Origin: Lachnospiraceae bacterium UBA1778
GTDB lineage: Bacteria > Bacillota > Clostridia > Lachnospirales > Lachnospiraceae
Length of the DNA stretch: 10,090 nt
Direction of reading: 5' to 3'
Assembly (NCBI GenBank): GCA_002315255.1
Contig: DCGM01000037.1
Coordinates: 25,763-35,852, forward strand
The notes under the pieces: generated by a model
What the model was told of the DNA's origin: nothing
What the model saw: the letters and a program-made list of their open reading frames with translations, nothing else
Databases searched by the model: none
Program-made: the position numbers and the translations under genes
Shown here: one piece after another, positions 1-6,490 of the stretch
How the letters are laid out: each line of letters begins with the position of its first letter
How positions within the stretch are numbered: position 1 is the first letter of the stretch

Positions 1-47
1 AAGACTAGCAGGGAAACGGGCTAAGAACAGAGATAGAGAGGGCGACA

Positions 48-1448
48 ATGATTCTTTCAGCAGTTTTATCAGTTATCTGTATCGTGCTCCTCATGGTTTC
101 ACGAAAAAGGGCGGAATGGCCTGATGAAGAGTGGAAAAAGCTGAAACTTCCGAAAATCTTTTTGAGAGCCGGCCAGATGCTTTCAGAGAAAGTGTCTCAA
201 AGAAAGCACGGAGGCAAAATAGCGGAGTTCACCGAACGGAAGAAGAAAGAAAACGGAAGAGCATTTGGTCTTGTGTTAATCGTCGCTACCATTGGCAGTT
301 TTCTTAGCATCCCGGCATTTTTACTTTCGAGCGGGCCGGAGCTGATAGAATCCATCGAGCGGCCGGAGTTTGGAGAGGAGAAGCAGGTCATTGCCCAGGT
401 GAAAGAGGGTGGAGAGAAAATCGGAGAGATATCGGTTCCGATTTCCGGAAGAACGCCATCAAAGGAAGAATGGGACGCGGTATTCGATGAAGCGTATGAG
501 CAGATGAAGGCGGTCTGGTTAAATGATAACGTCTCGTTTCAAGAGGTTCGGAAAGACCTTTCTTTCCCGGACGAGACAGAAGCAGGAATCCGGATCACCT
601 ATCGAAGCCAGAACATCGATATCCTTTCAGATTGGGGAATCGTGCTTACTGAGGAGATCTCCGAGGCAGGCGAGGAAGTCCTGGTGCTGATCCGGTTTTC
701 TTATGAAGATGCTGAGAAAGAATATGAGCTGCCGATCCGTGTGTTTCCGGCACTTACCGAAGAAAAAAGTCTGGTTGAACGGATCCGGGATCAGATTATC
801 CGGATCGATCAGGATACGGCGAACGATAAGCAGGTCAATCTTCCGACAGAGTTTGACGGAAACGCCATCTCTTTTGAAACTGTGGAAGAATCACCTTATC
901 TGATTCTTCTGCTTACTGCGGTTTTAGCGGGTTGCCTTTTCTTTTTGCCAGGACAGAAAGAGAAGGAACGTGAGAAGAAACGGAAGGAAGCACTTGAAAG
1001 AGAATATCCTGATATGCTGCGGAAGCTTCGGACCTTGATAAATGCCGGGATGAGCACGCGCAATGCGTGGTTTAAGATTGCAGAGAACTATCAGGAATCG
1101 TTATCGAAAGATAAAAAGAGACACAGTATTGTCTATGAAGAGATGCTGATTTCGGAAACCGAAATCAAGACAGGAATTTCGGAGGAGAGCGCATATGTCC
1201 GATTTGGAAGAAGATGCGGACTCCGCTGCTATGTCCGGTTCGGAAACCTTCTGGCGCAGAATCTTCGGCAGGGAATTTCCGGGCTGGAGAGGGCATTGCA
1301 GAAAGAGGCGGAGGAGACGCTCGAGGAGCAGCGCACACGTGTCCTCCGCACAGGAGAAAAAGCGAAAACGAAGCAGCTGTTTCCGATGCTGCTGATGCTG
1401 GGAATTGTTATTGTGATGCTGATTGCACCTACATTAATGTCATTTTAG
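48..1448 (+). CDS. tadC: TadC-like type II secretion F-domain platform protein with extracytoplasmic insert
   Basis: 466 residues. Likely an inner-membrane platform subunit of a Tad/Flp pilus, which couples the cytoplasmic ATPase to pilin extrusion. Hydrophobic segments are at about 2-17, 72-94, 283-301 and 444-463. Basic residues after segment 1 (R19-R21) put the 18-71 region in the cytoplasm, so 95-282 should be outside and 302-443 inside. The inside stretch has the T2SSF/GspF signature (REYPDMLRKLRTLINAGMS near 318-336, then the conserved G-L-E-R-A-L near 412-417). The roughly 190-residue outside loop is an unusual insertion; its part at 160-234 resembles an Ig-like fold. The start has GAGAGG seven bases upstream. 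TadC rather than TadB is inferred from its place just before the pilin gene; TadB would lie upstream. Family assignment is fairly sure, subunit naming less so. Confidence 0.82.
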   Translation: MILSAVLSVICIVLLMVSRKRAEWPDEEWKKLKLPKIFLRAGQMLSEKVSQRKHGGKIAEFTERKKKENGRAFGLVLIVATIGSFLSIPAFLLSSGPELIESIERPEFGEEKQVIAQVKEGGEKIGEISVPISGRTPSKEEWDAVFDEAYEQMKAVWLNDNVSFQEVRKDLSFPDETEAGIRITYRSQNIDILSDWGIVLTEEISEAGEEVLVLIRFSYEDAEKEYELPIRVFPALTEEKSLVERIRDQIIRIDQDTANDKQVNLPTEFDGNAISFETVEESPYLILLLTAVLAGCLFFLPGQKEKEREKKRKEALEREYPDMLRKLRTLINAGMSTRNAWFKIAENYQESLSKDKKRHSIVYEEMLISETEIKTGISEESAYVRFGRRCGLRCYVRFGNLLAQNLRQGISGLERALQKEAEETLEEQRTRVLRTGEKAKTKQLFPMLLMLGIVIVMLIAPTLMSF

Positions 1449-1453
1449 GAGGG
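1447..1453 (+). promoter_or_regulatory. Strong RBS of the Flp pilin gene
   Basis: AGGAGGG lies 4 bases before the pilin ATG and overlaps the TAG stop of the preceding gene. It is the strongest ribosome binding site within the pilus operon, which fits high production of the major pilin relative to its neighbours. Confidence 0.8.
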
Positions 1454-1457
1454 TAGT

Positions 1458-1640
1458 ATGAGAAAGATGATTGAGAATATCAAACGTTCGCTGGTCGCTA
1501 CGAAAGGTATAACGACAGTTGAAGTCATTTTGATTTTAGTCGTGCTGGTCGGACTGGTCATTATTTTCAAGGACCAGATAGTTTCGATTGCGCAGGGAAT
1601 CTTTACGAATATTACGAAGAATGTAAATAAGATCTATTAA
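1458..1640 (+). CDS. flp: Flp-type type IVb prepilin (Flp1-like)
   Basis: 60 residues, typical of Flp pilins; probably the major subunit of the pilus fibre. A basic leader of 17 residues ends in Gly17, followed by I-T-T-V-E, so Glu22 is at position +5 of the mature chain, as expected for prepilin peptidase processing and subunit assembly. A hydrophobic helix follows at about 21-40, then a short amphipathic tail (KDQIVSIAQGIFTNITKNVNKIY region, 38-60). The pattern matches the Pfam family called putative Flagellin, Flp1-like, found in Clostridia; despite that name, its setting here beside a T2SSF protein and a prepilin peptidase points to a Tad pilin. It sits 9 bases after the tadC-like gene and 2 bases before the DUF5702 gene, so all three are probably co-transcribed. 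Confidence 0.85.
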   Translation: MRKMIENIKRSLVATKGITTVEVILILVVLVGLVIIFKDQIVSIAQGIFTNITKNVNKIY

Positions 1641-1642
1641 GG

Positions 1643-3421
1643 ATGAGGAGAGAGTTTTATCAGGCAAAGAAAGGAAGCATAACGATCTTTCTTTCCCTTC
1701 TTCTGTCTGTTTTGCTGATTTTAAATCTTTCACTGTTGGAATCGGCACGTATTTCAGGACTTAAAATGATGGAACGGCAAGCTGGAGATACTGCCGCAGA
1801 CGCATTAGAGGCGGGGTATATCCGGCAGCTGTTCGATCAATACGGCCTATTATTCTACGACGGTGGCATGGGGAACGGCTGGCTGGATGCGGACTTGATT
1901 GAGGCAGAGTTTGAGCGTTACTACCGCGGAAATCTGACGACAGGGCTGACGCTAAACGGAAAATCCTTCTTCGGCGTAGGAACTGTAGGCGTTATCGCGA
2001 CAGAGATTATGACTGCGACCGACTATAACGGGGCCGTTTTTATCGACAATGCGCTGGATTATTTTCCCTATGATGCGGCCGGCCAGATTTTGAAGACTTT
2101 ATCAGACCAGCTCGGACTTATCGGGCAGGGCGAGGAAGCTAAAAAAGCAAGTGAAGCCCAAGAGAAAGAGCGAAAAGAAACGGATTGGTCTGATTATACG
2201 GTGTCTTCGAATGGAGAAGCCGGCAGTCGGAGCGCAGGGAATGGAGAAGGCGGCAGTCGGAGCGCAGGGAATGGAGAAGGCGGCTATCGTTCTATGATTT
2301 ATGGTAGCGCGGGTTCGCTGATACTAGAGAAGAAACCGGGTAAGCCTGGAAGCGGAGGCGATAAGGAAATCGTCGATTCTGATCCTGACAAGCCAGGGTC
2401 TGGCAGCGGAAAGCCTGGTGGTCAGGGCGGCGGAAAAACTGATGATTACGGCAGCGGAAAACCAGAAGATAATCCCGGAGAAACGACGGAACCCGAAAAG
2501 AATAAGTTTGATAAAAAACGATATGAGGAAGAAATCGAGAACAGTCCGATCGGAAATGCGAATCAAGTGAAAGCAAAGGGATGGCTTTCGCTTGTGATGC
2601 CGAAAGGCCGCAGCGTATCAGTCTATACATTGGATCAAAGCAATTCACCGTCAAAGACAGCAGTGGACACGCGGGAAGCGGAGGATGACCCGAAGGACAG
2701 CCCATTGAAGCGAGCCGCCTTTAACGAATATCTGATGTTGGAATTCGCATGCTTTACGGACAATAAAGAGACCGACGTCACGCAGTATGAGCTGGAGTAT
2801 CTGCTCTATGGAAAGAGCGTGGACCAGGATAACCTGATGGCAGTGCTGGATCGGCTTATGTGGCTGCGGGAAGGGATGAACCTGCTCTATCTGATTCAAT
2901 GCGAAGAGAAGATGGAGGAGGTAAGTGCATTGGCCAGTATGCTGGCCGGATGGACGGAGATTCCAGCGCTCATTGTGCTGACGGAAGCGGCCTTACTGGC
3001 TTCGTGGGCCTATGCGGAGTCATTGCTCGATGTGCGGGAATTGCTCGCAGGGGGGAAGTCTGCACTTGTAAAAACAGACGTCACGTGGAACTTGGGACTT
3101 TCAAACATAAGCGATTTTATGCGCGGAAGCGATGAGATTCCGAGTAAAAATGATACAGGAATGACCTATAAGGATTATCTTAGGTTATTTCTTTACTTGT
3201 CAGATTCGGCAGAGACCGCATATCATGCGATGGATCTGATTCAGGCAGAGATGCAGAAGCATGATCCGGCTTTTCGAATGTCGGCAGCGGTGGCATCCGC
3301 AACATTCGTCGTTCATAGCGGCTCTTCGTCGTTATTTAGCAGGCTGCCGCTTTTACAAGCGAGCGGGGCTTCCTATTTTAGTGTTTATACCTTAACGGAT
3401 AAGTTTTCTTTTTTATATTAG
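1643..3421 (+). CDS. DUF5702 domain-containing Tad-locus surface protein
   Basis: 592 residues, function unknown. The N-terminus (AKKGSITIF, then a hydrophobic helix at 12-33) copies the prepilin layout G-x-I-T but has Phe instead of Glu at +5. Residues 34-165 are globular. Residues 189-216 hold a ten-residue Ser/Gly/Asn repeat, and 230-290 are a Gly/Pro/Lys/Asp-rich flexible linker. Residues 300-592 form the C-terminal domain I recognise as DUF5702 (EYLMLEF near 362-368, YELEYLLYGK near 382-391, and YLRLFLYLS then DLIQAEM near 512-537), with a hydrophobic stretch at 441-455. DUF5702 proteins commonly sit in clostridial Tad loci. By topology it should be anchored with its bulk outside. The ATG is 2 bases after the flp stop; no good Shine-Dalgarno is seen and an in-frame stop lies just upstream, so translation is probably coupled to flp. 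It could be a minor pilin or tip protein (inference). Confidence 0.75.
   Translation: MRREFYQAKKGSITIFLSLLLSVLLILNLSLLESARISGLKMMERQAGDTAADALEAGYIRQLFDQYGLLFYDGGMGNGWLDADLIEAEFERYYRGNLTTGLTLNGKSFFGVGTVGVIATEIMTATDYNGAVFIDNALDYFPYDAAGQILKTLSDQLGLIGQGEEAKKASEAQEKERKETDWSDYTVSSNGEAGSRSAGNGEGGSRSAGNGEGGYRSMIYGSAGSLILEKKPGKPGSGGDKEIVDSDPDKPGSGSGKPGGQGGGKTDDYGSGKPEDNPGETTEPEKNKFDKKRYEEEIENSPIGNANQVKAKGWLSLVMPKGRSVSVYTLDQSNSPSKTAVDTREAEDDPKDSPLKRAAFNEYLMLEFACFTDNKETDVTQYELEYLLYGKSVDQDNLMAVLDRLMWLREGMNLLYLIQCEEKMEEVSALASMLAGWTEIPALIVLTEAALLASWAYAESLLDVRELLAGGKSALVKTDVTWNLGLSNISDFMRGSDEIPSKNDTGMTYKDYLRLFLYLSDSAETAYHAMDLIQAEMQKHDPAFRMSAAVASATFVVHSGSSSLFSRLPLLQASGASYFSVYTLTDKFSFLY
2210..2284 (+). repeat. 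30-bp in-frame tandem repeat
   Basis: Two full 30-base units (2210-2239 and 2240-2269) differ at one base (C2220 versus G2250), followed by a partial third unit of 15 bases (2270-2284). Each full unit encodes ten residues of the form NGExGSRSAG. The near identity at DNA level suggests recent duplication by slippage, and copy number probably varies between strains. It lies in the flexible region of the DUF5702 protein, where length change would be tolerated. Confidence 0.9.
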
Positions 3422-3431
3422 TTATTTTACG

Positions 3432-3472
3432 AAAGAAAGCGGCAGCATCGCCTGCCGGCCAGGTGCTTCTTT
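3432..3472 (+). promoter_or_regulatory. Hairpin between the DUF5702 and tadE-like genes, enclosing the RBS
   Basis: The 51-base gap can fold: AAAGAAAGC (3432-3440) pairs with GCTTCTTT (3465-3472) with one bulged A, and GGCAG (3441-3445) pairs with CTGCC (3452-3456) around the loop CATCGC. The unpaired stretch 3457-3464 carries most of the AGGTG that is the best RBS for the GTG start at 3473. No U-run follows, so this is not a terminator. It may tune translation or protect the mRNA between two genes; this is inference from base pairing alone. Confidence 0.4.
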
Positions 3473-4480
3473 GTGAATATCATTCGAGCTGATAAAAAAA
3501 TGTCTCCCTTTAAAATGCTATCCCGAACGGCAGGGCTGCGTACCTTTTATCATTTGAAAACTGAATATTCGGAAGCCAACCGAAAGAATCTGAGAAAGCA
3601 AAGATGCATCTGGCCGACAGACGATGAGAAGGAGCTGAGATATCGGCTAAATGAAGCTGATAAAAAGGGTAGCATCACATTAGAGGCAGCATTGACTCTG
3701 CCGCTTTTTCTCGCAGTAATGACCGGACTTCTGTCATTTTTTATCTTTATGACGCTTGAAATGAAAATGCAGAGCGCGATGGAGATTGTGGGCCAGCGGA
3801 TTGCTGCATATATGTATGTTTCGGACTGCTTTAAGGAGGCAGAAACAGGCGAGACGGAGAAGATGTCGATTCTGAAGGAGATCGGAATTGAAGGCGCTGA
3901 TCTCGTGGTGACAGAGATGACCGCGAAAGGGTTGGTCATCAATGAGATGGACGGATATTTCGCCGATGAGCGTATCGTTGAAGGAGGCACTCGGGGCGTT
4001 TCGTTCGCAGGTTCTTACTATGACCGGGTTTCAAAGGATCTGATACTGCATGCAAGCTACGATCTGAAAATTCCGTTTGTGGCATTTGCCGGATTAACAT
4101 TGCCGATTTCACAGCAGTCTTTTCATCATGTCTGGGCCGGAAAAGAACTTGAGAAGAGAAGCGATGAGGAACTCGTCTATTTTACGGAGCACGGTGAGGT
4201 CTATCATACGCATCTGGATTGCAGTTATTTGAAACTCAGCATACGGGAAGTTCCCGCGAAGCAGATTGGTTCAAAACGGAACCAGGATGGCGGAACTTAT
4301 CAGAAGTGTGAGGTCTGCGGAGATGTCGGCGGAGATACGGTGTTTATTACGGATTATGGAGACTGCTATCATTTTGACCGGAACTGCTCCGGCTTGAAGC
4401 GAGGAATCAAAAGCGCTCCGATTTCTTCTGTAGGGAAGCGCAATGAATGCAGCAGGTGCAGAAAGAGAGACCAGAAATGA
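3473..4480 (+). CDS. TadE-like pseudopilin with tandem C-terminal HxxxxC...CxxC motifs
   Basis: 335 residues. A basic N-terminal region of about 65 residues leads into KKGSITLEAALTLP, a TadE-type prepilin site: cleavage after Gly66 would leave Glu71 at +5, followed by a membrane helix at about 72-94. The middle part (95-230) looks like an exported TadE-type domain. The C-terminus repeats one module: V-Y-F-T...Y-H245-x4-C250...C279-x2-C282, then V-F-I-T...Y-H300-x4-C305...C326-x2-C329. This resembles small zinc-binding modules of the YHxxxCxxL...CxxC type found at the ends of many Firmicute surface proteins, here duplicated. The GTG start has AGGTG seven bases upstream; ATGs at 3500 and 3515 are alternatives without an RBS. 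A leader this long is unusual for a prepilin. It overlaps the next gene by 4 bases. Minor pilin or assembly factor is the likely role. Confidence 0.75.
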   Translation: MNIIRADKKMSPFKMLSRTAGLRTFYHLKTEYSEANRKNLRKQRCIWPTDDEKELRYRLNEADKKGSITLEAALTLPLFLAVMTGLLSFFIFMTLEMKMQSAMEIVGQRIAAYMYVSDCFKEAETGETEKMSILKEIGIEGADLVVTEMTAKGLVINEMDGYFADERIVEGGTRGVSFAGSYYDRVSKDLILHASYDLKIPFVAFAGLTLPISQQSFHHVWAGKELEKRSDEELVYFTEHGEVYHTHLDCSYLKLSIREVPAKQIGSKRNQDGGTYQKCEVCGDVGGDTVFITDYGDCYHFDRNCSGLKRGIKSAPISSVGKRNECSRCRKRDQK

Positions 4481-4941
4481 ACAAAGAGTTGGTGTTTATG
4501 AATGAGATGGTGTTTATGATTATAGGAGCTGCTCTTCTTCTGATTCCGACTACCATTACGGACCTCAAGAGCCGGCTGGTGCCGACTTGGTATATCTTGA
4601 TTATCGGTGTCATAGGCATTATCTTGCGGATGATTTTGCTTAAGACCGCCGTATGGGAGCTTGCCTTAGGACTGATGCCGGGGCTTTTGTTTCTCGCAGT
4701 ATCGCTTCTTTCTAAAGGAAAAATCGGAGTGGGCGACGGGTGGATTTTTGTGGCGCTCGGAGGAATATGCGGATTTGGATTTACATTGTCGGCGGCTTTG
4801 ATAGCACTTCTTTCAGCAATAATCGTCGGAGGAATTTTGGTTTTGAGAAAAAAGATGCCGAAGGGGGCTGAATTCCCGTTTGTGCCGTTTATCGCAGGAG
4901 CCACGCTGCTTGAATGGGGATTGGAACTGATATTTTTATGA
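4477..4941 (+). CDS. tadV: Prepilin peptidase, TadV/CpaA type (A24 family)
   Basis: 154 residues from the ATG at 4477, which overlaps the previous stop as ATGA. Membrane aspartyl peptidase that cleaves prepilins after the leader glycine. Both catalytic aspartates of the A24 family are visible: ITDLKSRLVPTW (Asp29, in the consensus D-x-x-x-x-x-I/V-P) and GVGDGW (Asp87, consensus GxGD). There are about five hydrophobic segments, and the typical end PFVPFIAGA is present. No N-terminal methyltransferase domain occurs, so this is the short TadV form, not the PilD form. Gly-Trp follows the GxGD aspartate where Val/Ala-Lys is common. An upstream in-frame ATG at 4447 with GGGAAG before it would add ten polar residues; I prefer 4477 for the stop-start coupling. 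Its substrates are probably the Flp and TadE-like proteins encoded on either side. Confidence 0.85.
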   Translation: MNKELVFMNEMVFMIIGAALLLIPTTITDLKSRLVPTWYILIIGVIGIILRMILLKTAVWELALGLMPGLLFLAVSLLSKGKIGVGDGWIFVALGGICGFGFTLSAALIALLSAIIVGGILVLRKKMPKGAEFPFVPFIAGATLLEWGLELIFL

Positions 4942-5369
4942 ACAAAGGGGCATTTACAGTTGAAACAGCGGTCGTTATGGGAATTATCCTTACGCTGGTG
5001 GCGGTTCTTATAGGATTGATGTTTGTGCTTCATGATAAAAATACACTATATGCATTGGAGCAATGCTACCTGCGGAAGGCCGCAGATGAAGAAGAAGGTA
5101 TCGGGAACGAGCTCCTCGCGGTGCGGTTTGTAAGTGAAGCAAATTCGTGGACGTACTATTTAAAAGTGAGTGGGGCAACGCTTTGGGAAGGAGACCAGGA
5201 AATTATTCTGTCTTATTCGGTTTCGTTAAAAGGGATGAACCTGAGCGAGTTTTCATTCTGGACAGGGAACTTCATAAAAGAGAAGGGAGAAGCCTGCCTT
5301 ACCACGACCAAGCGCGGAGCTGACTTTGTTCGGCTCGTGCATGGGCTCGTTTTCCCGGGGCTTGAGTAA
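4938..5369 (+). CDS. Small TadE-like pseudopilin
   Basis: 143 residues from the ATG at 4938, which overlaps the peptidase stop as ATGA. The sequence opens MNKGAFTVETAVVMG: a four-residue leader ending in Gly4, then Glu9 at +5, followed by a hydrophobic helix at about 10-32. The rest (33-143) is a soluble domain predicted outside, with residues suggesting beta strands (SWTYYLKVSG, QEIILSYSVSLKG) and one pair of cysteines (Cys43, Cys120). This is the layout of a minor pilin or pseudopilin of the TadE/TadF kind; I do not recognise the soluble domain. An in-frame ATG at 4914 would lengthen the leader to 12 residues but has no well-placed RBS. It is the last gene of the tightly packed run; 124 non-coding bases follow. 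Confidence 0.7.
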   Translation: MNKGAFTVETAVVMGIILTLVAVLIGLMFVLHDKNTLYALEQCYLRKAADEEEGIGNELLAVRFVSEANSWTYYLKVSGATLWEGDQEIILSYSVSLKGMNLSEFSFWTGNFIKEKGEACLTTTKRGADFVRLVHGLVFPGLE

Positions 5370-5480
5370 CAGCTATTCTTTTAGGAGTATCCAAAGCCGC
5401 GAGGCAAAAAAATGGGAGAGGTTGATAGGCTAAGTAACGATTATGATCATAACAGACGTGAAACGGTTTTGAGAGGAGAT

Positions 5481-5486
5481 GGGAGG
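5481..5486 (+). promoter_or_regulatory. RBS that fixes the DUF6382 gene start
   Basis: GGGAGG lies seven bases before the ATG at 5494. The in-frame ATG at 5479 has GAGAGGAG directly abutting it, too close to work as its RBS, so 5494 is the better start. Confidence 0.7.
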
Positions 5487-5493
5487 AATAGAG

Positions 5494-6393
5494 ATGGAAG
5501 AATATTATAGTGATGGAAAAAATCGCTTTATGAGGCTCCCGGCGCCAGAGAATGGCGCGGATACATATAAAATCCGTATGATGAACATGAACAGCCCCGA
5601 GAGCCTGCTTCACCTTCATCTCTCTTATGAAGGAACAAAAGCCTGTTACGATTATAATGTGACGGGGCTGGTTTCATTAAAGGACAGCGCGGAGCTTCCG
5701 CTTCAAGGAGAGTTTCTGTATTCGATTGTTTTTGGATTAGAGCATCTGGCGGATGTTCTATGTGAGCATCTCCTTTCTGAGGAAGAACTGAACTTAAATC
5801 CAGAAGCCGTTTTTCTCCAGATGGATACAGGGAGAGTCTTCTTCTGTTATACGCCAGGAACGAAGGCTTCTTTTGGCGAGTCGATCCGCCATCTGATGGA
5901 ATACTTTATGAAGGCGTTAAACCCGGAGAAGGAGGAGGACGTCTTACTTTTATATGGGTTATATCAAAAAAGCCGCGAGCCGAAGATTGGGTTGAGCACG
6001 CTTGCAGAGTTCTGGCGGAAGAGCCGGGGCAAAAGAGGATTTGGAAGCGGCGAAACCTTTGAAGAGTCAGATAAGCATGAGATACAGGAGGATGATTATG
6101 TATTTCAGGATTTGGGAATCACGACCACAAAGGAAAAGGGGCTTTACTCCGAGTGGAAGGGGAAGCAGGACAGGTCGGACGGAACTTGCGGATGGATTGA
6201 AGCCTGTGAGGAGAAAGAATCCCGGATCCCCACAGTGGATGAAGTCATGGATGTGGAGTCCGGGGGCAATGGGAAATCAGGAAATCAGCTCCTTGAGAAA
6301 ATCCTGAAGAAAGCAAAGGAATACAAGTTTGAAATCATTATCGGGCTGGTAGTTCTCATTGGGGTATTGGTGCTTCTGTTTACAAATGGATAA
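5494..6393 (+). CDS. DUF6382 domain protein with C-terminal membrane anchor, no FHA domain
   Basis: 299 residues, function unknown. Residues 10-165 fit DUF6382: TYKIRMM near 24-30, CYDYNVTGLVSLKD near 51-64, then LNPEAVFLQM and VFFCYTPG near 101-122, and the run MKALNPEKEEDVLLLYGLYQ near 139-158. Residues 175-270 are polar and probably disordered, 264-278 are Lys-rich, and 279-296 form one hydrophobic helix ending three residues from the stop (tail anchor, bulk in the cytoplasm). DUF6382 proteins in Clostridia are usually encoded beside Tad genes and often carry a C-terminal FHA phosphothreonine-binding domain; here the chain stops right after the membrane helix, and no FHA remnant is seen in the 111 bases downstream. 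Its place behind the pilin genes suggests a role in pilus assembly or its control (inference). Confidence 0.72.
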   Translation: MEEYYSDGKNRFMRLPAPENGADTYKIRMMNMNSPESLLHLHLSYEGTKACYDYNVTGLVSLKDSAELPLQGEFLYSIVFGLEHLADVLCEHLLSEEELNLNPEAVFLQMDTGRVFFCYTPGTKASFGESIRHLMEYFMKALNPEKEEDVLLLYGLYQKSREPKIGLSTLAEFWRKSRGKRGFGSGETFEESDKHEIQEDDYVFQDLGITTTKEKGLYSEWKGKQDRSDGTCGWIEACEEKESRIPTVDEVMDVESGGNGKSGNQLLEKILKKAKEYKFEIIIGLVVLIGVLVLLFTNG

Positions 6394-6397
6394 GGTG

Positions 6398-6435
6398 TTG
6401 CTTTTTTTGGCCTTTTAAGGGATAATATCTATTAT
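6398..6435 (+). promoter_or_regulatory. Candidate sigma-A promoter(s) ahead of the HIT gene
   Basis: Two overlapping readings each have a 17-base spacer: TTGCTT (6398-6403) with GATAAT (6421-6426), and TTGGCC (6407-6412) with TATTAT (6430-6435). The -10 elements are good; the -35 elements match the consensus only in part. No convincing terminator ends the pilus operon just before, so read-through is also possible. Confidence 0.4.
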
Positions 6436-6438
6436 AAG

Positions 6439-6452
6439 GGGACAGAGGTCCC
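6439..6452 (+). promoter_or_regulatory. Small 5' leader hairpin
   Basis: GGGAC (6439-6443) pairs perfectly with GTCCC (6448-6452) around an AGAG tetraloop. It would lie at or near the 5' end of a transcript from the candidate promoter and could stabilise it. No U-run follows. Confidence 0.4.
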
Positions 6453-6469
6453 GAAAGAAGACAGAGCAG

Positions 6470-6490
6470 CTTCCTCCGAACGTGAGGAGG
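6470..6490 (+). promoter_or_regulatory. Leader hairpin that covers a GAGGAGG next to the HIT start
   Basis: CTTCCTC (6470-6476) pairs with GAGGAGG (6484-6490) through seven pairs including one G-U, loop CGAACGT. The covered GAGGAGG is 14 bases from the ATG, far for an RBS; GGAAAGG (6492-6498) at six bases is better placed and stays free. It might be an anti-SD arrangement or chance. Confidence 0.35.

Noticed and set aside
1..24. End of an upstream reading frame (residues KTSRETG then TAA), possibly the tail of tadB.
   Set aside because: Only seven codons are visible and nothing identifies them. A TadB gene upstream is expected from operon order but is not shown by these bases.
1195..1456. 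Two overlapping plus-strand open frames of 66 and 80 codons inside the end of the tadC-like gene.
   Set aside because: They overlap a well-supported coding frame, have Arg/Ala/Ser-rich low-complexity products and no RBS; they are by-products of the main frame's codon use.
2292..2705. A 137-codon minus-strand open frame within the DUF5702 gene.
   Set aside because: It is antisense to the repeat and linker region, its product shows no recognisable domain, and it lies opposite a gene whose frame fits its operon.
3421..3480. A terminator between the DUF5702 and tadE-like genes.
   Set aside because: The hairpin here has no following U-run and leads straight into the next start codon, so it was listed as a possible translational element instead.
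4407..5033. A 208-codon minus-strand open frame across the prepilin peptidase gene.
   Set aside because: The plus-strand frame carries both catalytic aspartate motifs. The antisense product is Ser/Pro/Ile/Asn-rich with no known domain, a common reflection of hydrophobic genes.
5422..5451. A promoter-like TTGATA with TATGAT in the gap before the DUF6382 gene.
   Set aside because: The spacer is only 14 bases; the alternative ATCATA at 18 bases is a poor -10. Co-transcription with the pilus genes is as likely.
5412..5510. A 32-codon open frame in the 124-base gap before the DUF6382 gene, with GAGG upstream, overlapping that gene's start.
   Set aside because: The product is short, highly charged and unlike any family I know. 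It may simply reflect purine-rich RBS sequence; conservation in relatives would be needed to call it.
6396..6420. A possible terminator of the pilus operon at the T-run 6402-6408.
   Set aside because: No stem precedes the T-run, and CCTTTTAAGG is too short a palindrome to act as one.
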